Numbered from the stretch's first letter, positions 17,626-26,406 are shown. The stretch: 64,000 bases of DNA from Sphingomonas oryzagri (GCF_029906645.1 NZ_JARYGZ010000001.1:62001-126000), one strand, 5' to 3'. Program-made: numbers and translations. Notes: generated from the sequence alone by a model not told the origin.

Positions 17626-18753
17626 ATGCCCGATCCCACACTCACCGAACGCCTGAAGGCCGAAGCCGCGCGCCTCGGTTTCGTCGCGTGCGGGGTGACG
17701 CGGGCGGTGGACGAGCCACTACCCGGTGCACGGCTGATGGAATGGCTGGGCGAGGGCGCGCACGGATCGATGGGCTGGATGGAGGCGCGCGCGGACTGGC
17801 GGCGCTCCCCAAAGGCGCTTTGGCCGGAGGTGAAGTCGGTGGTCGCGCTCGGCATGAGCTACGCGCCGCCCGAGAATCCGATGCGTCTCGCTTCCGAGCC
17901 GGAGACGGCCCGCATCTCGGTCTACGCGCAGGGTCAGGACTATCACGACGTCGTCAAGAAGGCGCTGAAGGCGCTCGCCCGCTGGCTGGTGGCGGAAGGG
18001 GGCGGCGCGCTCAAGGTGTTCGTCGATACCGCGCCGGTGATGGAAAAGCCGCTGGCACAAGCGGCGGGGCTGGGCTGGCAGGGCAAACATACCAACCTCG
18101 TCAGTCGCGATCACGGCAGCTGGCTGTTACTCGGCTGCGTGATGACGGAGCTGGAGCTGGAGCCGGACACGCCTTCGCGGGACACCTGCGGCTCGTGCGA
18201 TGCCTGCCAGGTCGCCTGCCCGACCGATGCCTTCCCCGCGCCCTACCGGATCGACGCGCGGCGCTGCATCTCCTACCTCACGATCGAGCATGACGGGCCG
18301 ATCCCGCGCGATCTGCGCGAGGGGATCGGCAACCACGTCTACGGCTGCGACGATTGCCTGTCCGCTTGCCCTTGGAACAAGTTCGCGGTCGCGGCCAACG
18401 CCAACATGGCCTTCGCCGCCCGTGCGGAGCTGGCGGCGCCGCAGGTAGGAGATCTGCTGGCGCTCGACGATGCGAGCTTCCGGCAGGTTTTTTCCGGTTC
18501 GCCGATCAAGCGGATCGGGCGCGACCGGATGGTGCGCAACGCCGCGATCGTGGCGGGCAACAGCGGCCGCCCGGCGCTGGCGGACAGGCTGGAACCGCTG
18601 CTCGACGATCCTTCGCCGATGGTGCGCGGGGCCGCGGTGTGGGCGCTGGGGCAGCTGGGCCGGCTTGACCCGGCGCAGGCGGAAGGCGAGGTCGATCCGG
18701 CGGTTCAAGAAGAGTGGGCGGAAGCGCTCAGGGCGCCGCCGCGCGCCGGCTGA
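17626..18753 (+). CDS. queG: Epoxyqueuosine reductase QueG
   Basis: Cobalamin-dependent iron-sulfur enzyme that makes queuosine, the modified base at the tRNA wobble position, from epoxyqueuosine. The 375-residue protein has the N-terminal DUF1730 domain and a dicluster ferredoxin region: CGSCDACQVACPTDAF near 190 and CDDCLSACPWNKF near 245. A HEAT-like tail near 290-365 contains RNAAIVAGNSG and VRGAAVWALGQLG, typical of QueG. ATG at 17626 is preferred over the long upstream frame because it starts the QueG domain. The 3' end overlaps the convergent lipoprotein by 26 bases. Confidence 0.95.
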   Translation: MPDPTLTERLKAEAARLGFVACGVTRAVDEPLPGARLMEWLGEGAHGSMGWMEARADWRRSPKALWPEVKSVVALGMSYAPPENPMRLASEPETARISVYAQGQDYHDVVKKALKALARWLVAEGGGALKVFVDTAPVMEKPLAQAAGLGWQGKHTNLVSRDHGSWLLLGCVMTELELEPDTPSRDTCGSCDACQVACPTDAFPAPYRIDARRCISYLTIEHDGPIPRDLREGIGNHVYGCDDCLSACPWNKFAVAANANMAFAARAELAAPQVGDLLALDDASFRQVFSGSPIKRIGRDRMVRNAAIVAGNSGRPALADRLEPLLDDPSPMVRGAAVWALGQLGRLDPAQAEGEVDPAVQEEWAEALRAPPRAG

Positions 18754-19109
18754 GCGCCGCGATGCAGGACGCGCGATCGATGTCGTCGCCGCTCGGCAGG
18801 CGCGCATCGATATAGGTGACGACCGGCTCGGCGCCCGTCTTGGACGGATAGAGATAGGTGTCCAGCACGCAGACCGGGCCGACGAACTGCAGCTTGCGCG
18901 CCTGCCCCTCATGCCCGTCGAGATCGGCCGGGCCGAACAATGCGGTAAGTTGCGCCGCCGTCTTGCCGATCACGCGCTCCAGCCCGGCTTCGCGCATGTT
19001 GGCCGGTTTCTCGGACGGGACGGCGGGTGTGCTCGATGGCCCCGAAGGCGTGGAACAGGCGGCGAGCGCAAGGGCGGGGAGCAGCAGGGGGGCGAGGCGA
19101 CGAATCATG
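18728..19109 (-). CDS. Lipoprotein of unknown function
   Basis: A 126-residue lipoprotein with lipobox LALAAC (Cys18), then a Ser/Thr/Pro linker. The folded part begins about residue 40 with EAGLERVIGKTAAQLTALFG, a helix-turn-helix-like segment seen in SmpA/OmlA-like proteins, and ends with a conserved Cys pair (VGPVCVLDTYLY and RASCIAAL), which may form a disulfide. The start ATG at 19109 has a GGGAGGGG site; a longer frame to 19165 is not needed. It runs against queG with a 26-base overlap of coding ends. Function unknown. Confidence 0.72.
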
Positions 19110-19224
19110 CCCCTCCCTGCCATGCGGACAGGCTGTCGCAAACCGTGCCGCGCGCCACCCTGCAAAGATTGCGCGCCAGCCTGCCGCCCGCTAGGCGCAG
19201 CCCCATGCTTTTCCGGAGAATTTC

Positions 19225-20220
19225 GTGACCGATACCACGCTCGACATCATCGCCATCGGCAATGCGCTGGTGGACGTGCTCGCCCCCGCCGACGACGCCT
19301 TTCTCGCGGCCGAGGGGCTGACCAAGGGCGCGATGCAGCTGATCGACGCCGATCGCGCCACCTCGCTTTACGGCCATATGGGGCCGGGCAAGGAGATTTC
19401 GGGAGGATCGGCGGGCAACACCGTGGCGGGTGCTGCGATGATGGGCGCGCGCTGCGCCTTCATCGGGCAGGTCGCGCAGGATCAGCTTGGCGAGGTGTTC
19501 ATGCACGACCTGAAGGCGCAGGGCATCGACTATATCGTGCCCGCGCGCGAGGCTGACATCCCGACCGGCCGCTGCCTGATACTGGTCGGCGAGTGTGGCG
19601 AGCGGACCATGAACACCTTTCTCGGTGCCGCGCAGTTCCTGCCGCCGGAAGCGGTGGACGAGGCCCAGGTCGCCTCTGCCAAGGTGCTGCTGCTCGAAGG
19701 CTATCTGTGGGATCCGGCCGAGCCGCGCGCGGCGATGAAGGCCGCGATCCGGATGGCACGCAAGGCGGGCCGCCAGGTCGCGCTCGGCGTGTCGGCTGTG
19801 TTCTGCATCATGAACCACCTGAGCGATTTCCGCGCTCTGGTGGACGATGGCGACATCGACATCCTCTTCGCCAACGAGGAGGAGCTGCTGGCGCTGACCG
19901 GCGAGGCGACATTCGAAGCGGCGATGGACGCGCTGGCGCCGAAGCTGCCGCTGGTGGTGGCGACGCGGGGCAAGGACGGCGCCTGGGCGGCGGCGAACGG
20001 CGAGCGCTTCCATGTGCCTGCCGAGCCGGTCGAGCGCGTGGTGGATACCACCGGTGCCGGCGATCTGTTCTCGGCGGGCTATCTGGTCGGCCATGTGAAG
20101 GGCCGTCCGGTCGAAGAGTGCCTGGCGATGGGCGCGATCGCGGCCGCCGAGGTGATCTCGCACTATGGCGCGCGGCCCGAGCAGGATCTCAACAAGCTGA
20201 TCGCCGCCAGGCTCGGCTGA
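19225..20220 (+). CDS. PfkB-family carbohydrate/nucleoside kinase (adenosine-kinase-like)
   Basis: A 331-residue kinase. It begins LDIIAIGNALVDVLAPADD and carries the substrate loop GGSAGNTVAGAAMMG near residue 53 and the catalytic DTTGAGDLFSAGYL near 275 with the base Asp. In alphaproteobacteria this type is usually annotated adenosine kinase; ribokinase-like sugar use is possible. The family's LTLSDPF-type strand is LGVSAVFCIMNH here, an ordinary variation. The start is GTG, with GGAGAA upstream. It is monocistronic; a repeat and a terminator follow. Confidence 0.85.
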   Translation: MTDTTLDIIAIGNALVDVLAPADDAFLAAEGLTKGAMQLIDADRATSLYGHMGPGKEISGGSAGNTVAGAAMMGARCAFIGQVAQDQLGEVFMHDLKAQGIDYIVPAREADIPTGRCLILVGECGERTMNTFLGAAQFLPPEAVDEAQVASAKVLLLEGYLWDPAEPRAAMKAAIRMARKAGRQVALGVSAVFCIMNHLSDFRALVDDGDIDILFANEEELLALTGEATFEAAMDALAPKLPLVVATRGKDGAWAAANGERFHVPAEPVERVVDTTGAGDLFSAGYLVGHVKGRPVEECLAMGAIAAAEVISHYGARPEQDLNKLIAARLG

Positions 20221-20233
20221 TCCGTCACCCCCA

Positions 20234-20266
20234 CCGTTCGCGCTTCGACAGGTTCAGCGCGAACGG
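20234..20266. repeat. Short perfect inverted repeat, GCTTCGACAGG type
   Basis: CCGTTCGCGCT (20234-20244) pairs perfectly with AGCGCGAACGG (20256-20266) around an 11-base loop TCGACAGGTTC. The motif is similar to the sphingomonad interspersed repeat with a GCTTCGACAGG core. It follows the PfkB gene stop by 13 bases and precedes a terminator, so it may be part of the 3' UTR. Confidence 0.75.
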
Positions 20267-20276
20267 AGGTAAACAA

Positions 20277-20315
20277 AAAGGGGCGGGAGGTATCGCTGCT
20301 TCCCGCCCCTTCTTT
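20277..20315. terminator. Rho-independent terminator, probably bidirectional
   Basis: AAGGGGCGGGA at 20279-20289 pairs with TCCCGCCCCTT (20301-20311), leaving an 11-base loop. The + strand runs into TCTTTG and the - strand into CTTTTTGTTT, so it can end the PfkB transcript and the convergent permease transcript. The minus-side T-run is the stronger one. Confidence 0.8.
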
Positions 20316-20332
20316 GCGCCTGTCCGTCCGGT

Positions 20333-21916
20333 TCAGGCTGTCGCCTCCGGAGCGGCCTCGCCGCTTTCGTCGATGATGCCGCGCCCGACATAGGAGCGCG
20401 AGCGGCTGTAGAAGAAATAGACCAGCAGACCGATCGCGCCCCAGATCGGCAGCACCAGGATCGCGGTGAGCGGCAGCGACACGTACAGCGCGATGCAGCC
20501 GATGATCGCGGCCGGAGCGACCACCCAGACCAGCGGGGTGCGGAACGGCCGCTTGCGCGTCGGATCGGTTTTGCGCAGCACCATCACCGACACCGCCACC
20601 ATCAGGAAGGCGAACAGCGTGCCGGAGTTGGAATAATCCGCCAGCTTGCCGACCGGCAGGATCGCCGCGGCGATGGTCGCCGCGATGCCGGTCACGAAGG
20701 TGACGATGTGCGGGGTCTTGAACTTCGGATGGACGCTGGCGAGCTTGGCCGGAAGCAGGCCGTCGCGCGCCATGGTGAAGAAAATGCGGGTCTGCCCGTA
20801 CATCATCATCAGCACGACCGACGGCAGTGCCAGCACGGCGGCGAGGCCGACGAACCAACCGAAGATCGGATGGCCCATCACCTGCAGAACATGGACCAGA
20901 GCTTCCTTGGAGCAGACCAGCGGCTCGACCGCGCCGCTGCCGGTGATCGCGGCGCAGCGGCCGGCGATCTCGGCGGTGCCCGGCGCCAGCAAGGCACCGT
21001 TCGCGCCGGTGACTGGCTGCGCGCCGATCGCGCCGATCGCGCCGGAGGCGACCAGCAGGTAGAAGAGGGTGCAGATGCCGAGCGATCCGATCAGGCCGAT
21101 CGGCACGTTGCGCTGGGGATTCTTGGTCTCCTCGGCGGCCGTCGACACCGCGTCGAAGCCGACATAGGCGAAGAAGATCGAGGCGGCCGCCCCGAACACG
21201 CCGACCGATCCGGTGGGCATGAAGGGATGGAAATAGCCGGTCTTCATGCTCGGCAGCGTGAGGATCACGAACAGGCTCAGCGCCGCGATCTTGATGCAGA
21301 CCAGGATCGCATTGACGAACGCGCTCTCTGTGGTGCCGATCACCAGCAGGCTCATCACGACCAGCGAGATGATGATCGCCGGCAGGTTGATCCAGCCGCC
21401 GGTTTGCGCGGCGGTCATCAGGTCGGGCGTGGCGGCGGCGCCGAACGCCAGCTGGACATGCGCCATCAGCGCGTCCGCGTTACTGATCACGGCGGGTATG
21501 TGGATTCCCGATGCGGAGAGCAGGCCGACCGCGTGGTTCGACCAGCCCACCGCCACCGCGCTCGCGCCCACGGCATATTCCAGGATCAGCGCCCAGCCGA
21601 CCATCCAGGCGAGCAGTTCGCCGATGACGGCGTAGGTGTAGGTGTAGGCGGATCCCGCCACCGGTACCATCGAGGCCAGCTCCGAATAGCAGAGCGCGGC
21701 GACGCCGCAGACGAAGCCCGCGACGATGAAGCTCAGCAGCATGCCGGGGCCGGCCTTCTGCGCGGCCTCCGACGTCAGCACGAAGATGCCGGTGCCGATG
21801 ACGGCGCCGATGCCCAGCAATGTCAATTGGAAGGCACCCAAGGATCGGTGCAGCGACTTTTTCTCAGCGGTCGCGAGAATCGCGTCCAGCGGCTTTACAC
21901 GGCCGAAGATCATCAA
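20333..21916 (-). CDS. APC-superfamily amino acid permease (cationic amino acid transporter type)
   Basis: A 527-residue inner-membrane permease with 12 to 14 predicted membrane segments. The first has the APC signature GIGAVIGTGIFVLT (residues 37-50), then ALCYSELASMVPVAGSAYTYTY near 85 and FFAYVGFDAVSTAAEETKNP near 245. A periplasmic loop near residues 290-330 holds two cysteines (GRCAAI and LVCSKE) that could form a disulfide. It is most like the YfnA/CAT family, which takes up basic or neutral amino acids; the substrate is not visible. Monocistronic on the minus strand; the terminator lies just beyond its 3' end. Confidence 0.88.
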   Translation of the reverse strand: MMIFGRVKPLDAILATAEKKSLHRSLGAFQLTLLGIGAVIGTGIFVLTSEAAQKAGPGMLLSFIVAGFVCGVAALCYSELASMVPVAGSAYTYTYAVIGELLAWMVGWALILEYAVGASAVAVGWSNHAVGLLSASGIHIPAVISNADALMAHVQLAFGAAATPDLMTAAQTGGWINLPAIIISLVVMSLLVIGTTESAFVNAILVCIKIAALSLFVILTLPSMKTGYFHPFMPTGSVGVFGAAASIFFAYVGFDAVSTAAEETKNPQRNVPIGLIGSLGICTLFYLLVASGAIGAIGAQPVTGANGALLAPGTAEIAGRCAAITGSGAVEPLVCSKEALVHVLQVMGHPIFGWFVGLAAVLALPSVVLMMMYGQTRIFFTMARDGLLPAKLASVHPKFKTPHIVTFVTGIAATIAAAILPVGKLADYSNSGTLFAFLMVAVSVMVLRKTDPTRKRPFRTPLVWVVAPAAIIGCIALYVSLPLTAILVLPIWGAIGLLVYFFYSRSRSYVGRGIIDESGEAAPEATA

Positions 21917-22007
21917 ACATGTCCCCTAGCGGCTTGCGCCCGATGGCGCGCCGTTGCTCTGGGGACGGGAGCCTAGCGACTGATCCGCGCCGCGCAAGCG
22001 CGTTGCG

Positions 22008-22391
22008 TCAGTCGCGTGACAACATCGGGCCGAGCGGACGGCCGCCGAACAGATGGACGTGGAGGTGCGGCACCTCCTGATGGCCATGGCCGCCGATATT
22101 GGCGAGCAGGCGGTAGCCCGGCTCGACCAGATCGTTGTCGCGCGCCACCTTGCCGATCGCGCGGACGAAGCCGGCGATCTCGGCATCGGGGGCATGGGCC
22201 GAGAAATCGTCCCACGACACGTAGCGGCCCTTGGGGATCACCAGGATGTGGACCGGCGCCTGCGGGTTGATGTCGTGGAAGGCGAGGGCGAACTCGTCCT
22301 CATAGACCGTCTTGTTCGGAATCTCGCCGCGCAGGATCTTTGCGAAGATGTTGCCGTCGTCATAGGGCAGGGTGGCGTCGATCGGCATCAT
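22008..22391 (-). CDS. HIT-domain protein (HinT-like purine nucleotide hydrolase)
   Basis: A 127-residue histidine-triad protein. The active-site triad is in PHLHVHLFGG (about residues 107-116). Upstream it has NIFAKILRGEIPNKTVYEDE, a region of branch I HIT proteins. Such enzymes hydrolyse adenosine 5'-phosphoramidates. It is the last gene of the his transcript: the start overlaps the hisE stop. It is unrelated to histidine synthesis, so co-expression is probably by position. Confidence 0.92.
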   Translation of the reverse strand: MMPIDATLPYDDGNIFAKILRGEIPNKTVYEDEFALAFHDINPQAPVHILVIPKGRYVSWDDFSAHAPDAEIAGFVRAIGKVARDNDLVEPGYRLLANIGGHGHQEVPHLHVHLFGGRPLGPMLSRD

Positions 22392-22834
22392 CCCCTCCGG
22401 ATGCGGCGGCGCGAGGCAGGGGCGGGGCCGCCCAGCGCGATGCCGGGCGTCGGGCCGGGTTCGGGAGCTGCGGCTGGTGCCGACAGCGGGCGGGGTGCTT
22501 CCTCTGCCTCGACCGGCGGCACGGTGCGCGAGGCTTTCTCATCGAGGCCGGAGGTGCCCTCGCGGCGATCCAGCTCCGCCAGCACGTCGGTCAGCGGCAC
22601 GTCGCTCGCTTCGAGCAGTACCAGCAAATGGAAAAGGAGATCGGCGGCTTCGCCGGTCACCGCCTTGGGATCGCGCTGCATGGCGGCGATCACGGTCTCG
22701 GTCGCTTCCTCGCCGAGCTTCTGCGCGATCTTCGGCAGGCCCTTCGCGAACAGCGAGGCGGTGTAGGAAGAGCCGGCATCGGCGCCCCTGCGGGCGGCGA
22801 TGGTGGCGGCGAGCCTGTTCAGCGTATCGACCAT
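22388..22834 (-). CDS. hisE: Phosphoribosyl-ATP diphosphatase HisE
   Basis: All-helical enzyme that removes diphosphate from phosphoribosyl-ATP, the second step of histidine synthesis. The core occupies about residues 1-95: FAKGLPKIAQKLGEEATETVI and EAADLLFHLLVLLEASDV with the metal-binding Glu/Asp residues. HisI, which usually partners HisE, is not in the window. Residues 96-148 are a Pro/Ala/Gly-rich tail ending RRRIRRG; HisE proteins usually stop near 105-110, so it is an unusual extension. The upstream PEP-CTERM gene ends 44 bases before the start. Confidence 0.93.
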   Translation of the reverse strand: MVDTLNRLAATIAARRGADAGSSYTASLFAKGLPKIAQKLGEEATETVIAAMQRDPKAVTGEAADLLFHLLVLLEASDVPLTDVLAELDRREGTSGLDEKASRTVPPVEAEEAPRPLSAPAAAPEPGPTPGIALGGPAPASRRRIRRG

Positions 22835-22877
22835 GCGGCCGCCTTATGGGGCGGCCGGTGGTCGGGTCAACAGGTCT

Positions 22878-23216
22878 TCAGCCCTCGGAGCGGCGCTTGG
22901 CGCGCGCGTGGAGCCTCCGGCCGATCACGACGCCTGCGGCGCCCATCAGCAGCAGGATCGCGTCCGAAGGCTCGGGAACAGCCGTGCCGCCGGATGACGT
23001 GGTCGTATTGCCACCCGACGAACTCGGCATACCGCCCGAGCTGGTCGTCGTGTTGCCGCCCGAGGTGGTGGTCGTGTGACCACCCGACGTACTGCCCCAC
23101 CAGCCGCCCGAGGAGGAGGACGTGGACGAATGGCCGCCCCACAGGCCGCCCGCCTGAGCCGGACCGGATGCCATCGCGATGGCCGCTACCGCGAAAATCG
23201 TGTGTGCGAACTTCAT
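22878..23216 (-). CDS. Ser/Thr/Gly-rich secreted protein with PEP-CTERM sorting signal
   Basis: A 112-residue secreted protein between hisF and hisE. An N-terminal signal peptide (KFAHTIFAVAAIAMASGPAQA) is followed by a Ser/Thr/Gly region (residues 24-75) with repeats such as SGGNTTTSSGG, repeated twice. The tail is AVPEPSDAILLLMGAAGVV then RRLHARAKRR: VPEP, a hydrophobic segment and basic residues, i.e. a PEP-CTERM signal for exosortase. The start has a good GGGAGG site (seven bases). The Ser/Thr-rich part may be glycosylated. An exosortase gene is not in the window. Confidence 0.85.
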   Translation of the reverse strand: MKFAHTIFAVAAIAMASGPAQAGGLWGGHSSTSSSSGGWWGSTSGGHTTTTSGGNTTTSSGGMPSSSGGNTTTSSGGTAVPEPSDAILLLMGAAGVVIGRRLHARAKRRSEG

Positions 23217-23342
23217 CCCGATACCTCCCGATCTGCCCGCGTCGCCCCTGAACGGCGAATCGGCGTCTCACCGAAAGGCTATAGGCATGATGGACGCTAT
23301 TCGGCGGCCATTCGCGACCGGCCTGTTTCAAAATGGGGCGGC

Positions 23343-24104
23343 CTAGCCCCGAACCGGCAAGCCCGCCTGCTTCAGCGCCGCGCGCGCTTCGGCGACGCTG
23401 TGCTGGCCGAAGTGGAAGATCGACGCGGCGAGCACCGCCGAGGCATGGCCTTCGGTCACGCCCGCGACGAGATGATCGAGATTGCCGACCCCGCCGCTGG
23501 CGATGACGGGCACGGAAACCGCGTCCGAAATCGCGCGGGTGAGCGCGAGGTCGTAGCCGTCACGCGTGCCGTCGCGGTCCATCGACGTGACGAGCAATTC
23601 GCCTGCGCCGCGCGACGCGAGGTCGCGGGCGTGGGCTACGGCATCGATCCCGGTCGGCTTGCGGCCGCCATGGGTGTAGATTTCCCACTGGCCCGGCGCG
23701 ACCTGCCGTGCGTCGATGGCGCCGACGACGCATTGCGCGCCGAATCGCTCGGCCATCTCGCCGACGAGGGCCGGGCGGGCGACGGCGGCGGAATTGACCG
23801 CCACCTTATCGGCGCCCGCGAGCAGCAGCGCACGCGCATCCTCCACCTTGCGGACGCCGCCGCCGACGGTGAGCGGCATGAAGCAGACGGCGGCGGTGCG
23901 CGCCACCACGTCGAGGATCGTGCCGCGTTCCTCGTGACTGGCGGTGATGTCGAGGAAGCAGAGCTCGTCGGCCTGCGCCGCGTCGTAGACCCGCGCCTGC
24001 TCGACCGGATCGCCGGCGTCCGCGAGATCGACGAAGTTCACGCCCTTGACGACGCGCCCGCCGGCGACGTCGAGGCAGGGGATGACGCGGACGCGGACGG
24101 TCAT
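23343..24104 (-). CDS. hisF: Imidazole glycerol phosphate synthase subunit HisF
   Basis: Cyclase subunit (253 residues, beta-alpha barrel) that forms imidazole glycerol phosphate and AICAR from PRFAR with ammonia from HisH. It starts [20 protein letters not shown] with the catalytic Asp11 equivalent, has VVGAIDAR near 130 with the second catalytic Asp, and phosphate-binding GGVRKVEDA and [10 protein letters not shown]. The ATG overlaps the hisA stop (ATGA). It lies at the end of the compact hisB-H-A-F block and before the PEP-CTERM gene. Confidence 0.97.
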   Translation of the reverse strand: MTVRVRVIPCLDVAGGRVVKGVNFVDLADAGDPVEQARVYDAAQADELCFLDITASHEERGTILDVVARTAAVCFMPLTVGGGVRKVEDARALLLAGADKVAVNSAAVARPALVGEMAERFGAQCVVGAIDARQVAPGQWEIYTHGGRKPTGIDAVAHARDLASRGAGELLVTSMDRDGTRDGYDLALTRAISDAVSVPVIASGGVGNLDHLVAGVTEGHASAVLAASIFHFGQHSVAEARAALKQAGLPVRG

Positions 24105-24859
24105 CCGGCCGCGACCCGCAGCGCCTCGGCCAGATCGAGTCGTCCGTCGTAGAGCGCGCGGCCGGTGATGACGCCTTCGATGCCCCCCTCGGCGATGCCC
24201 GAGCGCGCGATCATCAGCGCCTCGATATCCTCGATACCGGCGACGCCGCCGCTGGCGATCACGGGAATGGACGAGGCATGGGCCAGCGCCTGCGTCGCCT
24301 CGACGTTGCAGCCCTTGAGCAGTCCGTCGCGGCCGACATCGGTGAACAGCAAGGCCGCGACGCCGACATCGGCGAAGCGCTCGGCCAGATCGACGACGCG
24401 GACCTCGGACACGTCCGCCCAGCCCTTGGTGGCGACGAAACCGTCGCGCGCGTCCACCGCGACGACGATGCGGCCGGGCAGATCGCGCGCCGCCTGCTCG
24501 ACGAAATCGGGATGATCGAGCGCGGCGGTGCCGATCACCACGCGATCGACGCCGAGGCCGAGCCAGCGATCCACCGCCGCCCGATCGCGGATGCCGCCGC
24601 CGAGCTGCACCTTGCCGGGGAAGGCGGCGACGATGCTCTCCACCGCGGCAGCGTTGACCGCCTTGCCCGCGAAGGCGCCGTCGAGATCGACGACATGGAG
24701 GTGCGTCGCGCCGGCCTGCGCGAAGAGGCGTGCCTGATGCGCCGGATCGTCGCCGTAGACGGTGGCGCGGTCCATATCGCCCTCGGCGAGGCGGACGACC
24801 TGGCCGCCCTTGAGGTCGATGGCGGGGAAGACGATGAGGGGGGCGATCAAGGCTTCCAC
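24101..24859 (-). CDS. hisA: Phosphoribosylformimino-AICAR isomerase HisA
   Basis: A 252-residue beta-alpha-barrel isomerase that opens the ribose of ProFAR. It has [18 protein letters not shown] with the acid/base Asp near residue 15, [27 protein letters not shown] near 130 and [15 protein letters not shown] near 200. The start overlaps the hisH end by 13 bases, so the three genes hisH, hisA and hisF are translated together. It retains a short N-terminal tail (MEALIAPLI) before the conserved VFPAID strand. Confidence 0.97.
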   Translation of the reverse strand: MEALIAPLIVFPAIDLKGGQVVRLAEGDMDRATVYGDDPAHQARLFAQAGATHLHVVDLDGAFAGKAVNAAAVESIVAAFPGKVQLGGGIRDRAAVDRWLGLGVDRVVIGTAALDHPDFVEQAARDLPGRIVVAVDARDGFVATKGWADVSEVRVVDLAERFADVGVAALLFTDVGRDGLLKGCNVEATQALAHASSIPVIASGGVAGIEDIEALMIARSGIAEGGIEGVITGRALYDGRLDLAEALRVAAG

Positions 24860-25458
24860 TCCACAAAGCGGGCGAGCAGCGCCAGCCCGTAGGCCTGGCT
24901 CTTCTCGGGATGGAATTGCACGCCGAGCATGTTGTCGCGCCCGACGGCGGCGGTGACGGACCCGCCGTGATCGGTGGTGGCGATCAGCTCGGCCGGATCG
25001 GTCATGTCGAAGGCGTAGCTGTGCAGGAAATAAGCCTCGCCCGGCACGATGAGCGGGTGGGTACGCGCCGGGACGACATCGTTCCAGCCCATGTGGGGCA
25101 CCTTGAGGCCGGGTGTATCGGGCAGGCGGCGCACGGTGCCGTCGATCCAGCCGAGGCCCGGATAGATGCCCATTTCCTCGCCGGCATTGGCCATCAGCTG
25201 CATGCCGACGCAGATGCCGAGGAAGGGCGCGCCCCGATCGACCACGGTTTCGTTCAGCGCCTCGATCATCCCGCCGAGCGCGGAAAGCGCGCCCATGCAG
25301 GCCCCGAAGGCGCCGACGCCGGGCAGCACGACCCGGTCGGCGGTGCGGACGGTTTCGGGATCGGCGGTGACGGTGACCGCAGGCGCGCCCGCCGCCTTCA
25401 GTGCGTTCTCCACCGAGCGCAGGTTGCCCGCGCCATAGTCGATCAGCGCAAGGGTCAC
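24847..25458 (-). CDS. hisH: Imidazole glycerol phosphate synthase subunit HisH
   Basis: Class I glutamine amidotransferase (203 residues) that feeds ammonia to HisF. The nucleophile Cys is in [10 protein letters not shown] near residue 80, and the His-Glu pair in QFHPEKSQ near 190. The N-terminal strand [14 protein letters not shown] and [11 protein letters not shown] are as in HisH. The start is GTG at 25458, overlapping the YciI stop; an upstream frame to 25794 would run through the yciI gene and is not used. Confidence 0.95.
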   Translation of the reverse strand: MTLALIDYGAGNLRSVENALKAAGAPAVTVTADPETVRTADRVVLPGVGAFGACMGALSALGGMIEALNETVVDRGAPFLGICVGMQLMANAGEEMGIYPGLGWIDGTVRRLPDTPGLKVPHMGWNDVVPARTHPLIVPGEAYFLHSYAFDMTDPAELIATTDHGGSVTAAVGRDNMLGVQFHPEKSQAYGLALLARFVEWKP

Positions 25459-25742
25459 CCTCTCAGCGCGTCCAGGCCGGGCGCGGTCATGCCGAGCGCG
25501 ACTTCGGTGATGTCGACCGTGGCGACGCCCTCGGTGACGAACGGATCGCTCGCGGCGAAGGCTTCCGCTTCCGCGCGGGACGCGGCCTTGGCGATGATCA
25601 CGCCGCCGGTGCGCGGCACCTTGCGGCCCGACGCGAGCAGCACGCCGTCGGCGACCGCCTGCTTCATCCACTCGACATGCGCCGGGAGGTGGACGTCGAC
25701 CGCCTCTTCCGGCGTCGTGTAGGTCAGCGAGATCACGAACAT
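25455..25742 (-). CDS. YciI-family protein
   Basis: A 95-residue protein of the YciI/ferredoxin-like fold. It starts MFVISLTYTTPEEAVDVHLP, has HVEWMKQAVADGVLLASG and ends with a short strand. The HxxH-like pair of the family (HLPAHVEWM) is present. Known members are diverse and their role is unclear, though some bind metals or act on aromatic compounds. It lies between hisB and hisH with GTGA overlap on the hisH side, so it is inside the histidine operon. Confidence 0.88.
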   Translation of the reverse strand: MFVISLTYTTPEEAVDVHLPAHVEWMKQAVADGVLLASGRKVPRTGGVIIAKAASRAEAEAFAASDPFVTEGVATVDITEVALGMTAPGLDALRG

Positions 25743-25753
25743 GTCCGGCTCCC

Positions 25754-26350
25754 TTACTGTCCGCCCAGCGTGCCCTTGGTGGAGGGGATGGCATCCGCCT
25801 TGCGGGGATCGATCTCGATCGCGCCGCGCAGCGCGCGGGCGAGGCCCTTGAACGCAGCCTCGGCGATATGATGGTTGTTCGTGCCGTACAGCGTCTCGAC
25901 GTGGAGCGTCAGCCCGCCGGTCTGCGCGAAGCTGTGGAACCAGTGCTCGAACATCTCGGTGTCCATCTCGCCCAGCCGCTTCTGGCTGAACTCGGTCTTC
26001 CACACGAGGTAGGGGCGGCCGGAAATGTCGATCGCGACGCGGGTCAGCGTCTCGTCCATCGGCGAGAGCGCGTCGGCGTAGCGGCGGATGCCCTTCTTGT
26101 CGCCGAGCGCCTTGGCCAGCGCCTCGCCGATCGCGAGGCCGGTATCCTCGACGGTGTGGTGCTGATCGATATGCAGATCGCCCTTCGCCTCGACCGTGAG
26201 GTCGATCAGCGAGTGGCGCGACAGCTGTTCGAGCATGTGATCGAGGAAGCCGATGCCGGTCGAAATCGAATAGGCGCCCGTCCCGTCGAGGTTCAGCTCG
26301 ACAGCGATCTGCGTCTCGGTGGTTTCGCGGCGGACTTGCGCGCGACGCAT
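25754..26350 (-). CDS. hisB: Imidazoleglycerol-phosphate dehydratase HisB
   Basis: Mn-dependent dehydratase in histidine synthesis, 198 residues, single-domain type. Family motifs: [19 protein letters not shown] near 45, [17 protein letters not shown] near 75, [25 protein letters not shown] near 145 and [19 protein letters not shown] near 165, with the metal-binding His clusters. ATG at 26350 is preceded by an AGGGGGA site and is favoured over frames extending further upstream. It is the first gene of the operon and diverges from sspB with 97 bases between. Confidence 0.96.
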   Translation of the reverse strand: MRRAQVRRETTETQIAVELNLDGTGAYSISTGIGFLDHMLEQLSRHSLIDLTVEAKGDLHIDQHHTVEDTGLAIGEALAKALGDKKGIRRYADALSPMDETLTRVAIDISGRPYLVWKTEFSQKRLGEMDTEMFEHWFHSFAQTGGLTLHVETLYGTNNHHIAEAAFKGLARALRGAIEIDPRKADAIPSTKGTLGGQ

Positions 26351-26369
26351 GGCATTCCCCCTGGGTTCA

Positions 26370-26406
26370 GGCGCGGCCCTCATAGCGTGGCCGCGCCGCG
26401 ACGCAA
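26370..26406 (-). promoter_or_regulatory. Putative his operon promoter with palindromic box
   Basis: On the minus strand a -35-like TTGCGT (26401-26406) and a -10-like TATGAG (26379-26384) lie 16 bases apart and 25 or so bases upstream of the hisB ATG. The -10 sits in the loop of a perfect 9-base inverted repeat, GGCGCGGCC (26370-26378) and GGCCGCGCC (26389-26397). A repressor binding there would cover the -10. No his leader peptide or T-box is seen. The assignment is sequence-based. Confidence 0.4.
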
